46,711 bases of DNA from Methanosarcinaceae archaeon (GCA_020055655.1 JAIPUR010000020.1:1-46711); one strand, 5' to 3'; counted from the stretch's first letter, positions 25,530-33,060 are shown. The notes: a model not told the origin generated them from the sequence alone. Numbers and translations are program-made.

Positions 25530-26441
25530 CAATGCTATCGAATGATTTACACGTGTTTCCACGTGGTTCGGACTATATCTTACGTATAATATACGCTCGG
25601 ACGCTTCTCTGGTTATTAAGACTGTCGCCAGTCTCCAGTAGTCTCTACACCTTCCTACTCCGTAGGCTTGGCTCGGTATTACCATATCATTAGACACAGG
25701 CTTCACCGAATTCATCCAATTCAAGACGCAGTGCAACTGCTTTATCATGTTTACGATTTAATACAACAAAGTCATCTGAATAAATATATTCGATGAATTT
25801 CAGTACGTCACATCTGCTACTGAATTCGAGGATGTAACAATCCTCGCCTTTCTTTGGTCGTATTGCGTTTGATATACCAATTTTAATCAATATCTTCTGT
25901 ACACCCAAAAGGATATTATACTGTGAGGTGAATGATATTTTGTGCCATACTCTGTCTCTATCCTTCCGTCTACCCCATGTTATACAACCGTCTGCGTCAA
26001 ATATACCCAATATCATATAACGCTCTAGTTCAACTGGTATTATAGGAACATTTCTGTCTGGTTTTCGACATCCCCCAACGTGTTTGTTGATATGTTTAAC
26101 AAACTCGCGATTTGATATAGATGTCCTCGCTCGTGGGAATAGTCTCTGTGATTTAACCATTTTATCTGATGTTTGATAATTAGACCCAATGTAATCAGAT
26201 ATATATTCATGTATACATACATCTCGGTTTGAAGTACATAACGATACTGTGTCATTTGTTATGTATCCATCTGCCAATATAAATCCAGTTATATATGCCG
26301 TCTCCTTACTTCTAATTGATTTAAATTCAGAAATATTTTTGTATGTAGGATTGGCATCGTTTGGATGTTTGATTAGTATATCTTTATTCATGATAATTAC
26401 TCCTACTCTATATATTTTCGGTGTAAAGCAAATGTTAGTTA
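25530..26441 (-). ncRNA. Group I self-splicing intron in nrdJ
   Basis: Exon 1 ends in CGU followed at once by UAA, and the reductase reading frame resumes after a G at 25530, so a 912-base insert with U before and G at its end interrupts the conserved GRR-GAL sequence. The 160 bases after the endonuclease gene carry the group I core: GGAAGGUGUAGAGACUA (25642-25658) and AAGAUAUAGUCC (25570-25581), whose GACUA/UAGUC halves form P7. The endonuclease gene fills the 5' part. I could not assign P1 and the internal guide sequence. Confidence 0.88.
25690..26391 (-). CDS. LAGLIDADG homing endonuclease (intron-encoded)
   Basis: The 233-residue protein has two LAGLIDADG-type motifs, AYITGFILADGYI near residues 32-44 and YMILGIFDADGCI near 130-142, so it is a single-chain endonuclease. 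It lies wholly inside the group I intron, starts 50 bases after the 5' splice site and stops before the ribozyme core. Its AGGAGTAATTATC site precedes ATG. It would cut intronless nrdJ alleles to spread the intron. It may also help RNA folding as a maturase. Confidence 0.9.
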   Translation of the reverse strand: MNKDILIKHPNDANPTYKNISEFKSIRSKETAYITGFILADGYITNDTVSLCTSNRDVCIHEYISDYIGSNYQTSDKMVKSQRLFPRARTSISNREFVKHINKHVGGCRKPDRNVPIIPVELERYMILGIFDADGCITWGRRKDRDRVWHKISFTSQYNILLGVQKILIKIGISNAIRPKKGEDCYILEFSSRCDVLKFIEYIYSDDFVVLNRKHDKAVALRLELDEFGEACV

Positions 26442-26876
26442 ACGTCTCCCATCTTGACCTATCAGTGCAGTAGTTGTATTGAATAGCTCAGCGAATGACA
26501 CTGCTCCACTTGTTGCCCTAGCTGCATTGTTTATAGGCGTTCCAACTGGTGATAATTTGCTTAAATCAGTACCACATCCACCGCCGTATGAATATGTTCT
26601 TGCTATGTCAGATGATGTCTTATATATCGACTCAAGTGTATCCTCAAGTGGAAATACATAGCAATTGGATAGACTAAGTTTCCTGTCATTGATTCCCCTA
26701 GCAGCCAGTATTCTACCAGCGAACATGAATTTCTTTTCGTATATTAAATTAGCTACATCCGTGTCACCATTTGACACTCTTGTCACCCAGTCATCGAACG
26801 ACTCGTCACCGTTTCTATATTTTTTATTCCATATATCGACACCTATATCTGTGTCGAAGTAATCATTTGCTTCCAT
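26442..26876 (-). CDS. nrdJ: Class II ribonucleotide reductase, exon 1
   Basis: The 145-codon exon starts at an ATG preceded by AGGAGAATAAACAA. It encodes the N-terminal helical region and the first barrel strand, with redox cysteine 72 in LSLSNCYVFP and the conserved GGGCGTDLSKLSPVGTPI motif. It ends GQDGRR, and without splicing the ribosome meets TAA at once. An unspliced transcript therefore gives only this 145-residue fragment, which cannot be active. The full enzyme after splicing is 716 residues, within the usual range for class II. Confidence 0.9.
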
Positions 26877-26880
26877 TTGT

Positions 26881-27288
26881 TTATTCTCCTTTTATAAGTT
26901 CTGGAGTCTCGTGAATGTTTCCAATCACTTCAAAATCATCGACTATGTTTTGTGATATGTAGTAAAAATCCAATGGTTCCAAATCCCATCCTGTCATCGC
27001 ACCAAAAGCACATTTTTCATTACTATACATAACGTGTGGATATTCCCAACAGTCGTATAATACTGAGTCTAATATATCACCTTCATAAATTTCCTTTCCG
27101 TTCTTATCATGAAGTCCGGTAAACTGTCCGATTGTTGTTCTATCATGGATATAATATCTCACTAGCTCCCCCTTTTCCTCTGCAATTATAGCATGAATTT
27201 TTCTGATATATTCAACGAGTTTTGTGTAATATCCATATACCCATTTACTATGTTCGTTGTCATATCCTCTGAATTTTATTTCTCTCAT
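26881..27288 (-). CDS. YopX family protein
   Basis: The 135-residue protein has the pattern of the phage YopX family: MREIKFRGYDNEHSKWVYGYY at the start, TIGQFTGLHDKNGKEIYEGDIL in the middle and DFEVIGNIHETPEL at the end. GGTGA lies 6 bases before the chosen ATG; another in-frame ATG is two codons upstream. It overlaps or abuts the RNA ligase stop and is four bases from nrdJ. YopX proteins are common in phages of many hosts; their function is not established. Confidence 0.8.
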   Translation of the reverse strand: MREIKFRGYDNEHSKWVYGYYTKLVEYIRKIHAIIAEEKGELVRYYIHDRTTIGQFTGLHDKNGKEIYEGDILDSVLYDCWEYPHVMYSNEKCAFGAMTGWDLEPLDFYYISQNIVDDFEVIGNIHETPELIKGE

Positions 27289-27290
27289 AA

Positions 27291-28190
27291 TCATTCACCG
27301 TTTAGAGCATTGTTTGTTATAATCTGTTTCAACACTGTAATACATCTTTTAGATATCAGTCGACGTATTTGTTTTACGTCTATACAGTGTTTGCTTATCA
27401 ATATGTCATCATAATGTTCTTCTACAATATCCTGCCATACAAGATATGGCAACCACTGCATCAATGGCATATCCAATTCATTTCCATCGTCTACCAATTT
27501 AAATACTTGTTTATCAATACGTGCATTTGTACAATACTTTGCCACTATTCTCTGGTCATCGTTAGTTATATTTCTTCCGTTGGCACCGAATGTATTTCGA
27601 TTTACCTCTTTAAATTTAGTCGTTACCAACTTGCCGAATATTTGTTTATTGTAGTTTTTTATGACAATTCCTTCTGCTTTAGTAGATGCAAACTCCGACT
27701 TTGGTACAGAAGACTCGTCGAGTTTTCCGGCTCCTGAAGCTGTACCTTCGTATAAGATTGGTACGAATGGTAGGTTCATGTATTCAAAGTCAGTTTTTGC
27801 CATGTCAGTTGGTACGAAAGTTCCATCTGGGTGTAATATGTCGAATCCTAAATACGGTGGAATGCTGTCCCAGTCATAGTCTAATGAATGTTTTATACAG
27901 CATTCCCCATAGAAAATCCAACCGTTGAAACTTGAGAGGTCAACATCACTTGTCTTTTCCAATATAAAATCAACACATCGTTTCCAATTGCCACCTATCT
28001 CAGTATCTGAATCACCTATTGAATTATTTCGACTACCGAATATAATTTTACCGTCTTCAGTTGGCATGAACCTAAAGTTCGCACCATCTATCTTCTCCTG
28101 TATATAAATATAATCAGATGGATCCAATAGAAGTTCCCATGTATCCTTGGTTCCAATTGTTTTTATTTTTGGATATTTATGGAATGTCAT
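27291..28190 (-). CDS. ATP-dependent RNA ligase (Rnl2-like)
   Basis: The 299-residue protein has nucleotidyltransferase motifs in order: motif I EKIDGANF with adenylated Lys33, motif III WIFYGECC near 91-98, motif IV EGIVIKNY near 173-180 and motif V KLVTTKFKE near 187-195. A helical C-terminal domain follows, as in Rnl2-type ligases. It would seal nicks in RNA, for example to repair tRNA cut by host defence. It is translationally close to the YopX gene downstream. GGAGAATAACT precedes ATG. Confidence 0.87.
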   Translation of the reverse strand: MTFHKYPKIKTIGTKDTWELLLDPSDYIYIQEKIDGANFRFMPTEDGKIIFGSRNNSIGDSDTEIGGNWKRCVDFILEKTSDVDLSSFNGWIFYGECCIKHSLDYDWDSIPPYLGFDILHPDGTFVPTDMAKTDFEYMNLPFVPILYEGTASGAGKLDESSVPKSEFASTKAEGIVIKNYNKQIFGKLVTTKFKEVNRNTFGANGRNITNDDQRIVAKYCTNARIDKQVFKLVDDGNELDMPLMQWLPYLVWQDIVEEHYDDILISKHCIDVKQIRRLISKRCITVLKQIITNNALNGE

Positions 28191-28202
28191 AGTTATTCTC
28201 CT

Positions 28203-28544
28203 TTAATCAAATATCCCATCTACGTCCATGAAATGGTTTCCATTTGAGAAAACAAATACATTTTCATGGAAGTCATCGCCGTTCTTATGGTACCATTGGT
28301 AGTTTCTTTGGTATATACCAGCTCCTGTTATCCAATTGATTCTATCTTTTGTCAGTTTAGAGCGGTGGCCATTTGGTGTTATCTTGTACATATTGTTTTT
28401 ATATACCGTTACTATTAACGTGTTCCATAGTTTAATTAGTATTTTATCATTTCTTTTATATGCATATGTATGCTGCTTTATGGTAGCGTATTCATTGCGT
28501 GCGTTTTTTATCTTATTGTCTAAATATTCATAACTAATTGGCAT
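28203..28544 (-). CDS. Unknown aromatic-rich protein, 113 residues
   Basis: The start at 28544 (MPISYEYLDNKIKNARNEY) follows GAGGTGACCCAA and overlaps the upstream stop by 11 bases. The product is rich in Tyr, Asn and Lys, with an N-terminal helix and a beta-type rest (GIYQRNYQWYHKNGDDFHENVFVF). No family is recognised. Close packing with the RNA ligase gene suggests shared transcription only. Confidence 0.55.
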   Translation of the reverse strand: MPISYEYLDNKIKNARNEYATIKQHTYAYKRNDKILIKLWNTLIVTVYKNNMYKITPNGHRSKLTKDRINWITGAGIYQRNYQWYHKNGDDFHENVFVFSNGNHFMDVDGIFD

Positions 28545-28899
28545 TTGGGTCACCTCTGTACATACATTTACCATCTTTGTATATGTAATTGAATGCTTTC
28601 TTTAGATTGGTCGGCATGAATTTATACGGTACACTTGTTACTAATGTAGTATTCAGTCCAAGTGACTGTGCATATAAGTTGATTAATGTAAGCGCCTTTG
28701 ACTGTTCGACTGGGTCACATCCAGTAAATATAACATCTTCGACGTCATTGGATACCTCGTCAATTTCCTTCTTAAGTTCACCGACATTGGTCGACTCACC
28801 TACACACTTTGATCCCCATATCACACAAAAGCAATTATCATATATGTCACTGTCTATTAAAACATTAGTAATTGTCCAACATTTCACATCGTCGTTCAT
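28534..28899 (-). CDS. Radical-SAM activase-like protein with altered motifs
   Basis: The 121-residue protein follows the outline of small NrdG-type activases: an N-terminal ITNVLIDSDIYDNCFCVIW segment with several Cys, then ELKKEIDEVSNDVEDVIFTGCDPVEQSKAL where activases have SGGEPLLQ, then SLGLNTTLVTS. However, the CxxxCxxC cluster is not intact (Cys spacing is C-x-C and then C) and GGEP is replaced by GCDP. The likely roles are a divergent activase or a non-catalytic descendant. The reductase here is class II, which needs no activase. GGTGAAAT precedes ATG. Confidence 0.4.
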   Translation of the reverse strand: MNDDVKCWTITNVLIDSDIYDNCFCVIWGSKCVGESTNVGELKKEIDEVSNDVEDVIFTGCDPVEQSKALTLINLYAQSLGLNTTLVTSVPYKFMPTNLKKAFNYIYKDGKCMYRGDPNAN

Positions 28900-29078
28900 A
28901 TTTCACCGTCTCCTACCACCGATCTTTCGATTTTCACTGTACAGTTTTTACATATATATGTAACATTGCTATACGGAGTCCTTATTACTTCCATTTTTAG
29001 ATTATAACTGTATTCATATGTAATTGATTGAACCAATAAACCACCATTGCAGAATGGACAGTTAAAATTACTTATCAT
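28896..29078 (-). CDS. Zinc ribbon protein, 60 residues
   Basis: Starting at 29078, the product reads MISNFNCPFCNGGLLVQSITYEYS and ends with YICKNCTVKIERS, so CPFC and CKNC about 34 residues apart form a zinc ribbon. The upstream in-frame start at 29144 would overlap the dUTPase gene widely and is less likely. CGGAGTGTCAA precedes the chosen ATG. It overlaps the dUTPase stop by 11 bases and the next gene by four. Role unknown. Confidence 0.6.
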   Translation of the reverse strand: MISNFNCPFCNGGLLVQSITYEYSYNLKMEVIRTPYSNVTYICKNCTVKIERSVVGDGEI

Positions 29079-29559
29079 TTGACACTCCGTCCGTACTTCC
29101 ATATCCACCTGTTCCACGTGTAGTTTCACTCTCATCGAATTCATCTAATTCTACAATTGAAACATCTGGTATCTCACATAGCACAGCCTGTGCGACATTG
29201 TCTCCCCTTTGAAGATTCATGATGCCTTTGTACCCACGGTTGTACAGTATTACACCAACTTCCCCTCGATAGTTACTGTCTATTGTACCGATGCCCTGTG
29301 CCACGACTATACCACTGCCTTTGGTTCCAATTGCATCTGGGTTATCAGTTGACATACCGCTTCTACTCCTGATTTGAATCTCATATCCTTCTGGTATGCG
29401 ACATGCCCACCCAAGCGGCACCACAACTGTCTCACCCGGATATATACGGATACTATTGGGTATTCTCATTTCCATACCACTGTCTCCGATGTGGCTATAC
29501 TTTGGTACAAATGCATCTTCTCTTAATTTAAAAATTCCCAATGTTACTACTTCTGTCAT
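29068..29559 (-). CDS. dut: dUTPase
   Basis: The 163-residue protein has the trimeric dUTPase motifs: motif 1 near GDSGMEMR (25-32), motif 2 RSRSGM (64-69), motif 3 GTIDSNYRGEVGV (91-103) with catalytic Asp94, motif 4 RGDNVAQAVL and motif 5 RGTGGYGST near the C-terminus. Motif 1 deviates from the usual DAGxDL. It hydrolyses dUTP to dUMP, which feeds the ThyA-like enzyme encoded nearby. The start at 29559 follows GAGGGAATAAC and lies just after the upstream stop. Confidence 0.92.
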   Translation of the reverse strand: MTEVVTLGIFKLREDAFVPKYSHIGDSGMEMRIPNSIRIYPGETVVVPLGWACRIPEGYEIQIRSRSGMSTDNPDAIGTKGSGIVVAQGIGTIDSNYRGEVGVILYNRGYKGIMNLQRGDNVAQAVLCEIPDVSIVELDEFDESETTRGTGGYGSTDGVSNDK

Positions 29560-29560
29560 G

Positions 29561-30004
29561 TTATTCCCTCGTGTATGTCCTATCAATAATACGTTCCAAT
29601 CTAGATATTCTACCGGCCAGATCGTCAGTGTAGACATTCGGTATCCCATTGTATGTTATATGTATATGACTAGGCAATATATCATCCAACCCAGTGCCAA
29701 ATATAATTATATTAGCAAGCTTAGATTTTAAATATATATCGGTTTCGGATATACCAAATGCTTCATCAATTACAACTATATCAGTTCCCGTGCCACTCAA
29801 GCCAACTGATGTATTATGACAGTATCTGCCATTTCTATTAATACGATGCGTAGGCACACATACATCATGTTTATACTTATTTTGTATATACAAAACAGTT
29901 TCTGTTTTACCTGATTGTCTTGGCATGTCTACCAAAACAATATTGTCTAACTCTAGTGCATTTTTAATTACATTGTATAATTTATCATATTCATCTGTTT
30001 CCAT
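29561..30004 (-). CDS. Small P-loop ATPase
   Basis: The 147-residue protein has Walker A in DMPRQSGKTETV near residues 26-37 and Walker B in DIVVIDEAFG near 78-87. PRQSGKT is typical of terminase and helicase ATPases, but the protein is much too short for either and has only the ATPase core. The start at 30004 follows GGTGAATAAA. It may be a minimal DNA-dependent ATPase of phage type. Its targets are unknown. Confidence 0.7.
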   Translation of the reverse strand: METDEYDKLYNVIKNALELDNIVLVDMPRQSGKTETVLYIQNKYKHDVCVPTHRINRNGRYCHNTSVGLSGTGTDIVVIDEAFGISETDIYLKSKLANIIIFGTGLDDILPSHIHITYNGIPNVYTDDLAGRISRLERIIDRTYTRE

Positions 30005-30009
30005 TTTAT

Positions 30010-30141
30010 TCACCAACTGTCACTGTCTGTAACTTCATGTTCAATGTTGCCCATTTTTTCGGACAATTTCTTATCTGCGTCTTCTTGATTTTCTGCATTC
30101 ACATGTATTCTGAAGTATCCACTGTATTCAAATGTTTTCAT
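30010..30141 (-). CDS. Small protein, 43 residues
   Basis: An ATG at 30141 opens a frame MKTFEYSGYFRIHVNAENQEDADKKL ending DSDSW. The sequence looks like a short beta-alpha unit (a strand then a charged helix), as in small DUF-type phage proteins. It overlaps the upstream small gene by 14 bases. No ribosome binding site of strength is visible, so it may depend on coupling. Confidence 0.5.
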   Translation of the reverse strand: MKTFEYSGYFRIHVNAENQEDADKKLSEKMGNIEHEVTDSDSW

Positions 30142-30295
30142 ATTGTTCACACGTCATCCTAGCATCGTATGCATGTGCTTCACATACGTTACCAATGTTA
30201 TTTATCATGTTCTCTGCGTTTGATTTAGCACCACCAATGGTACTACTATCTACCATCATCATAACTTCGACTCTAACTGTATATGTATATCCCAT
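30128..30295 (-). CDS. Small protein, 55 residues
   Basis: The frame starts MGYTYTVRVEVMMMVDSSTIGG and continues with a helical part (KSNAENMINNIGNVCEAHAY). It resembles a short ferredoxin-like or RNA-binding-size fold, but no family is recognised. It lies two bases after the ThyA-like gene and overlaps the next small gene, consistent with an operon. Confidence 0.5.
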   Translation of the reverse strand: MGYTYTVRVEVMMMVDSSTIGGAKSNAENMINNIGNVCEAHAYDARMTCEQYENI

Positions 30296-30296
30296 T

Positions 30297-31037
30297 TTAT
30301 TTAAACTCCATTATTTCATTTAAGTTTGTATAAGACCTGGACTGCTTTGTTTCGACAAAAGCATCTACGTAATCCTGATCGCTGCATCTTATGTGTGCAC
30401 TTGATATTATATGCAGGTACTCGCCGATTTCCATACCAAGCATTCCAGCCATTGCTACCTGTAGTGCCCTGAATCCAACTGCATCACTTGGAAATGCAAG
30501 TGCTACATCGTTGCTACGGAACACTGACATGAAATTCAATTTACCATTGTCAACTTGAAAGTCAACTCCAACACAACATGGAACTTCTCGACCAGTGCAA
30601 TCGATTGCATCTATATCAGTACTATTGAATATAGGCGTCCAGCATCTTCTAGACGATGGCTCCTTCTTTAATACAGATGCATGGACAGCCAGTGCATTGT
30701 TGTTTCTCAGTCTATCCCCGTAGCTATAGTCGAATTCATTTGCCATTTCAACTGCTGACTCCGTTTTAACTATTGAATTAGCAAAATATTTAGCCTGTTC
30801 AATGTTAGGAGCGCCTAAGATATTTATCTTCGGGTGATCGATGTCACCATTGTTATTAATCGGCGGTGCTATTCTAACTGTGACACCGTATACTTGTTTA
30901 GAAACATCGTTCCGTTGGTCTACAGCTGTCTTCCCATTTTTATTTACAAGTTTTACTAGTTTGTGATATGCATCTGTTATATCAATTGCATCAATGTTTT
31001 TGTTTATATTGTTTATTTTATAGAAATCATTCATCAT
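30297..31037 (-). CDS. Thymidylate synthase family protein (ThyA-like)
   Basis: The 246-residue protein carries ThyA-family landmarks: the arginine pair SSRRCWTP at residues 128-135, the Cys in REVPCCVGVDF (Cys154 or 155), then GKLNFMSVFRSNDVALAFPSDAVGFRALQ matching the FMRSxDxxxGxPxN region, and GEYLHIISSAHIRCSD for the GDxHxY segment. The catalytic N of the usual motif is D here (FPSD), which in dCMP hydroxymethylases marks dCMP as substrate. It may therefore make hydroxymethyl-dCMP or act as an archaeal thymidylate synthase. Confidence 0.75.
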   Translation of the reverse strand: MMNDFYKINNINKNIDAIDITDAYHKLVKLVNKNGKTAVDQRNDVSKQVYGVTVRIAPPINNNGDIDHPKINILGAPNIEQAKYFANSIVKTESAVEMANEFDYSYGDRLRNNNALAVHASVLKKEPSSRRCWTPIFNSTDIDAIDCTGREVPCCVGVDFQVDNGKLNFMSVFRSNDVALAFPSDAVGFRALQVAMAGMLGMEIGEYLHIISSAHIRCSDQDYVDAFVETKQSRSYTNLNEIMEFK

Positions 31038-31275
31038 AATCGCCTGTTATGGTTATATGAACATCTCCAAGTTCATCAACTAAAATCTCGTTTATTTCAA
31101 TGTCCTTGTTATTAAATGCGTCCATTGAATCTATGCTCTTTTTGACTATCGTTTTGATATATTCACCAAGGGATTTACCATATGTACACGTATCGTATAT
31201 AGCATCGTCCGGTAATTCATTTGTTTTCATAGTTATCATCCTATACATGTTCCCATTGTATTTAACTTTAGCCAT
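31027..31275 (-). CDS. Unknown protein, 82 residues
   Basis: Started at 31275 (MAKVKYNGNMYRMITMKTNELPDDAIY), the product has strand-rich N-terminus and a helix (LGEYIKTIVKKSIDSMDAF) with an acidic end. It overlaps neighbours by 8 and 11 bases. No family is recognised. Tight packing with the ThyA-like gene supports its being real. Confidence 0.55.
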   Translation of the reverse strand: MAKVKYNGNMYRMITMKTNELPDDAIYDTCTYGKSLGEYIKTIVKKSIDSMDAFNNKDIEINEILVDELGDVHITITGDYDE

Positions 31276-31789
31276 CGAGTTCAATCGTTGGCGACATTAC
31301 TACTACATTGTCTTTATAATATGTTATAATCAAAACACGCCCGCTTTTATATGTACAAGTCGACGCAGTTTTTATATCTTTATACATATTGGTATTCCAG
31401 TATAACCAACTTTCATGTGTATACTGTTCTAAATCCCCGTATGTATTAACGAACCAATTGTGAAGAGATGAATCTGGTTCCCTCAGTATATTTGGGTCAA
31501 GTTCAATAAAGTCACCCCAATCTAAACCAAGTGCCTTTTTTGCATCATGTATAGATGCAAATTTTAATATTGTTTTGTTTTTATTAATATAGAAATCTAC
31601 ATCATTCAAATTCATGAGATACATAGGTAATACAGCAGACGAATCGTCGAAATCGTCTATCTCATTTTTGAACTGGTCTATTTTAGCCACAACCTCTAGC
31701 CCTACAGTGTCTAAAACACATGGCAACATATAGGTAGATTCTATGTATTGTTTCAATAAACTAATATCAGCTGCTTCAAGTGCTCTCAT
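31268..31789 (-). CDS. Unknown protein, 173 residues
   Basis: The start at 31789 follows AACGAGGAAAC. The product begins MRALEAADISLLKQYIESTYM and has mixed alpha/beta character with an aromatic-rich C-terminal half (HNWFVNTYGDLEQYTHESWLYWNTNMY). There are three Cys. No domain is recognised. It lies downstream of the primase gene in the replication operon, overlapping a small upstream gene by 14 bases. Confidence 0.55.
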   Translation of the reverse strand: MRALEAADISLLKQYIESTYMLPCVLDTVGLEVVAKIDQFKNEIDDFDDSSAVLPMYLMNLNDVDFYINKNKTILKFASIHDAKKALGLDWGDFIELDPNILREPDSSLHNWFVNTYGDLEQYTHESWLYWNTNMYKDIKTASTCTYKSGRVLIITYYKDNVVVMSPTIELDG

Positions 31790-31916
31790 GTTTCCTCGTT
31801 TCATAATCATCGAACAGATGTTCAATTGCATCGTTATATTTTAGATAACCATGTAATTCCATTATATCTCTAAGTCTGTCATCGTTATGTTTTTTTAACC
31901 ATATAGATTTACCCAT
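31776..31916 (-). CDS. Small charged protein, 46 residues
   Basis: The frame starts MGKSIWLKKHNDDRLRDIMELHGY and is helical and strongly charged. The ATG follows AGTGATTTAA, a few bases before the primase stop (8-base overlap). Overlaps on both sides favour a real gene. No family is recognised. Confidence 0.5.
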   Translation of the reverse strand: MGKSIWLKKHNDDRLRDIMELHGYLKYNDAIEHLFDDYETRKHEST

Positions 31917-32823
31917 TTAAATCACATCCATTGCAATAATCTCCTATTTTATCATATGCATCTGTCTTAAGTTTGTTACATGTGAAACGATTGTAGTTCC
32001 ATAGTGAATCTACCATATAAAGAGTTTTCATATAATCGAAATCACTTTGATACTTGAAGCATTCTGTTACCTGTTCACGTGTATATCCTGCCCCGTGCTT
32101 AAGCTCAGGTACAAGTGCACATCTAAGCAAATGTCCGCTTGTACCAGTCATCTTAATTTCACCCGTTGCACATGCTCTCATACACCTACGAACACTTGTT
32201 GGCAGTACACCAGTGGATGTACCAATTTTAGCCTGACGTTCATCTGATAGTTTATTTATATACTCAGATTCATCGTAGTTGTTAATGTCGATATACCTAA
32301 GTTCAGAACAAAAGAGTTGCATTCTAGAACGGCTCCCGTTCTTTCTGTTTATTCCAAATGGAAGCTTAACTAGATTTCCGAATTGTTTTAACTCAGTTAA
32401 CTCTGGTTGCTTAGGATAAACCTCGACATTCAACCCATGCGAAAGCTCCCGACCAAAGTAATAAGCTTTAACTCCCTTTGTTCTGACCAGAAATATCCAG
32501 AAGTGATACGAATGTTCACTACCACTCGATTCAACCACAAATGGTATACCGTTCTCACTGAGCCTACAGAAGACCTCGAACGATATAACATTCGCCTTTA
32601 CTATTTCATCGTCACCATGGGCGTCTATATCAATGCAGAGCCATGTTACAGTGTCGTCTTTCTCCATTTGATACGAACCAATTGTTATATCACCGTTCAA
32701 ATGTTTTTCAATTGTTTCATCGCTCAGTTCTTTGAATTGTCGGATGTATCCATATTCTGACTGTGTTGCATATATATCACGTCTGTTTACATATAATTGC
32801 ATGTCATAAGGATCCACAATCAT
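31909..32823 (-). CDS. Archaeo-eukaryotic primase (TOTE-type)
   Basis: With start at 32823 the protein is 304 residues. It matches the TOTE-system primase domain: YVNRRDIYATQSEYGYI near 11-27, HLNGDITIGSY, WLCIDIDAH with metal-binding Asp65 and Asp67, SGSEHSYHFWIF near 100-111, and VEVYPKQPEL with QFGNLVKLPFG. A short Cys-containing C-terminus ends it. It would lay down primers for replication. A start at 32928 or 32895 is possible but would overlap a zinc-binding gene. Confidence 0.82.
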   Translation of the reverse strand: MIVDPYDMQLYVNRRDIYATQSEYGYIRQFKELSDETIEKHLNGDITIGSYQMEKDDTVTWLCIDIDAHGDDEIVKANVISFEVFCRLSENGIPFVVESSGSEHSYHFWIFLVRTKGVKAYYFGRELSHGLNVEVYPKQPELTELKQFGNLVKLPFGINRKNGSRSRMQLFCSELRYIDINNYDESEYINKLSDERQAKIGTSTGVLPTSVRRCMRACATGEIKMTGTSGHLLRCALVPELKHGAGYTREQVTECFKYQSDFDYMKTLYMVDSLWNYNRFTCNKLKTDAYDKIGDYCNGCDLNG

Positions 32824-32848
32824 ATCACCAAGTTCAAACGATATCAGA

Positions 32849-32992
32849 CTACCACCAATCGTCCTCTTTTTTTTGTTTGTATAACCATTCTTCATACTCT
32901 GCATAGTAGTCAGCTTGACACAGTTCATCACAGAACTGGCTGCAATCGTCTACTAATGTATGACCACAGTATCTACATTTATTTATCATCAT
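32849..32992 (-). CDS. Small treble-clef-type zinc protein, 47 residues
   Basis: The product MMINKCRYCGHTLVDDCSQFCDELCQADYY has CRYC and CDELC pairs, as in small zinc knuckles (DUF2116-like), followed by an acidic helix and WW at the end. The start near 32992 follows GTGATATA. It is the first gene after the terminator that follows Hjc. It stops just before the primase start. It ends in TAG. Confidence 0.55.
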   Translation of the reverse strand: MMINKCRYCGHTLVDDCSQFCDELCQADYYAEYEEWLYKQKKEDDWW

Positions 32993-33002
32993 TATATCAC
33001 AT

Positions 33003-33030
33003 AAAAAATAAAGATCGACTAAAATCTTTA
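33003..33030 (-). terminator. Hairpin-T6 terminator after Hjc gene
   Basis: On the minus strand TAAAGAT and ATCTTTA pair over 7 bp with an 8-base loop, followed by a run of six T. It lies 30 bases after the Hjc stop and before the zinc/primase genes. It probably separates the transcripts of the two replication sub-blocks. Confidence 0.6.
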
Positions 33031-33060
33031 AATAAATCATTATTCTTCTTGCGGACATAT

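Noticed and set aside
25530-25748. Native N-terminus MIKQLHCVLNWMN for the second reductase part
   Set aside because: These codons cover the intron core and end of the endonuclease gene. Similarity to the reductase begins only at GALML.
25530-26441. Intein inside the ribonucleotide reductase
   Set aside because: The insert opens with an in-frame TAA immediately after exon 1 and the endonuclease is in a separate frame with own start; the group I core motifs explain it better.
29560-29649. Longer dUTPase N-terminus
   Set aside because: It would read through the end of the ATPase gene. The ATG at 29559 has a good GAGGG site and matches the family start.
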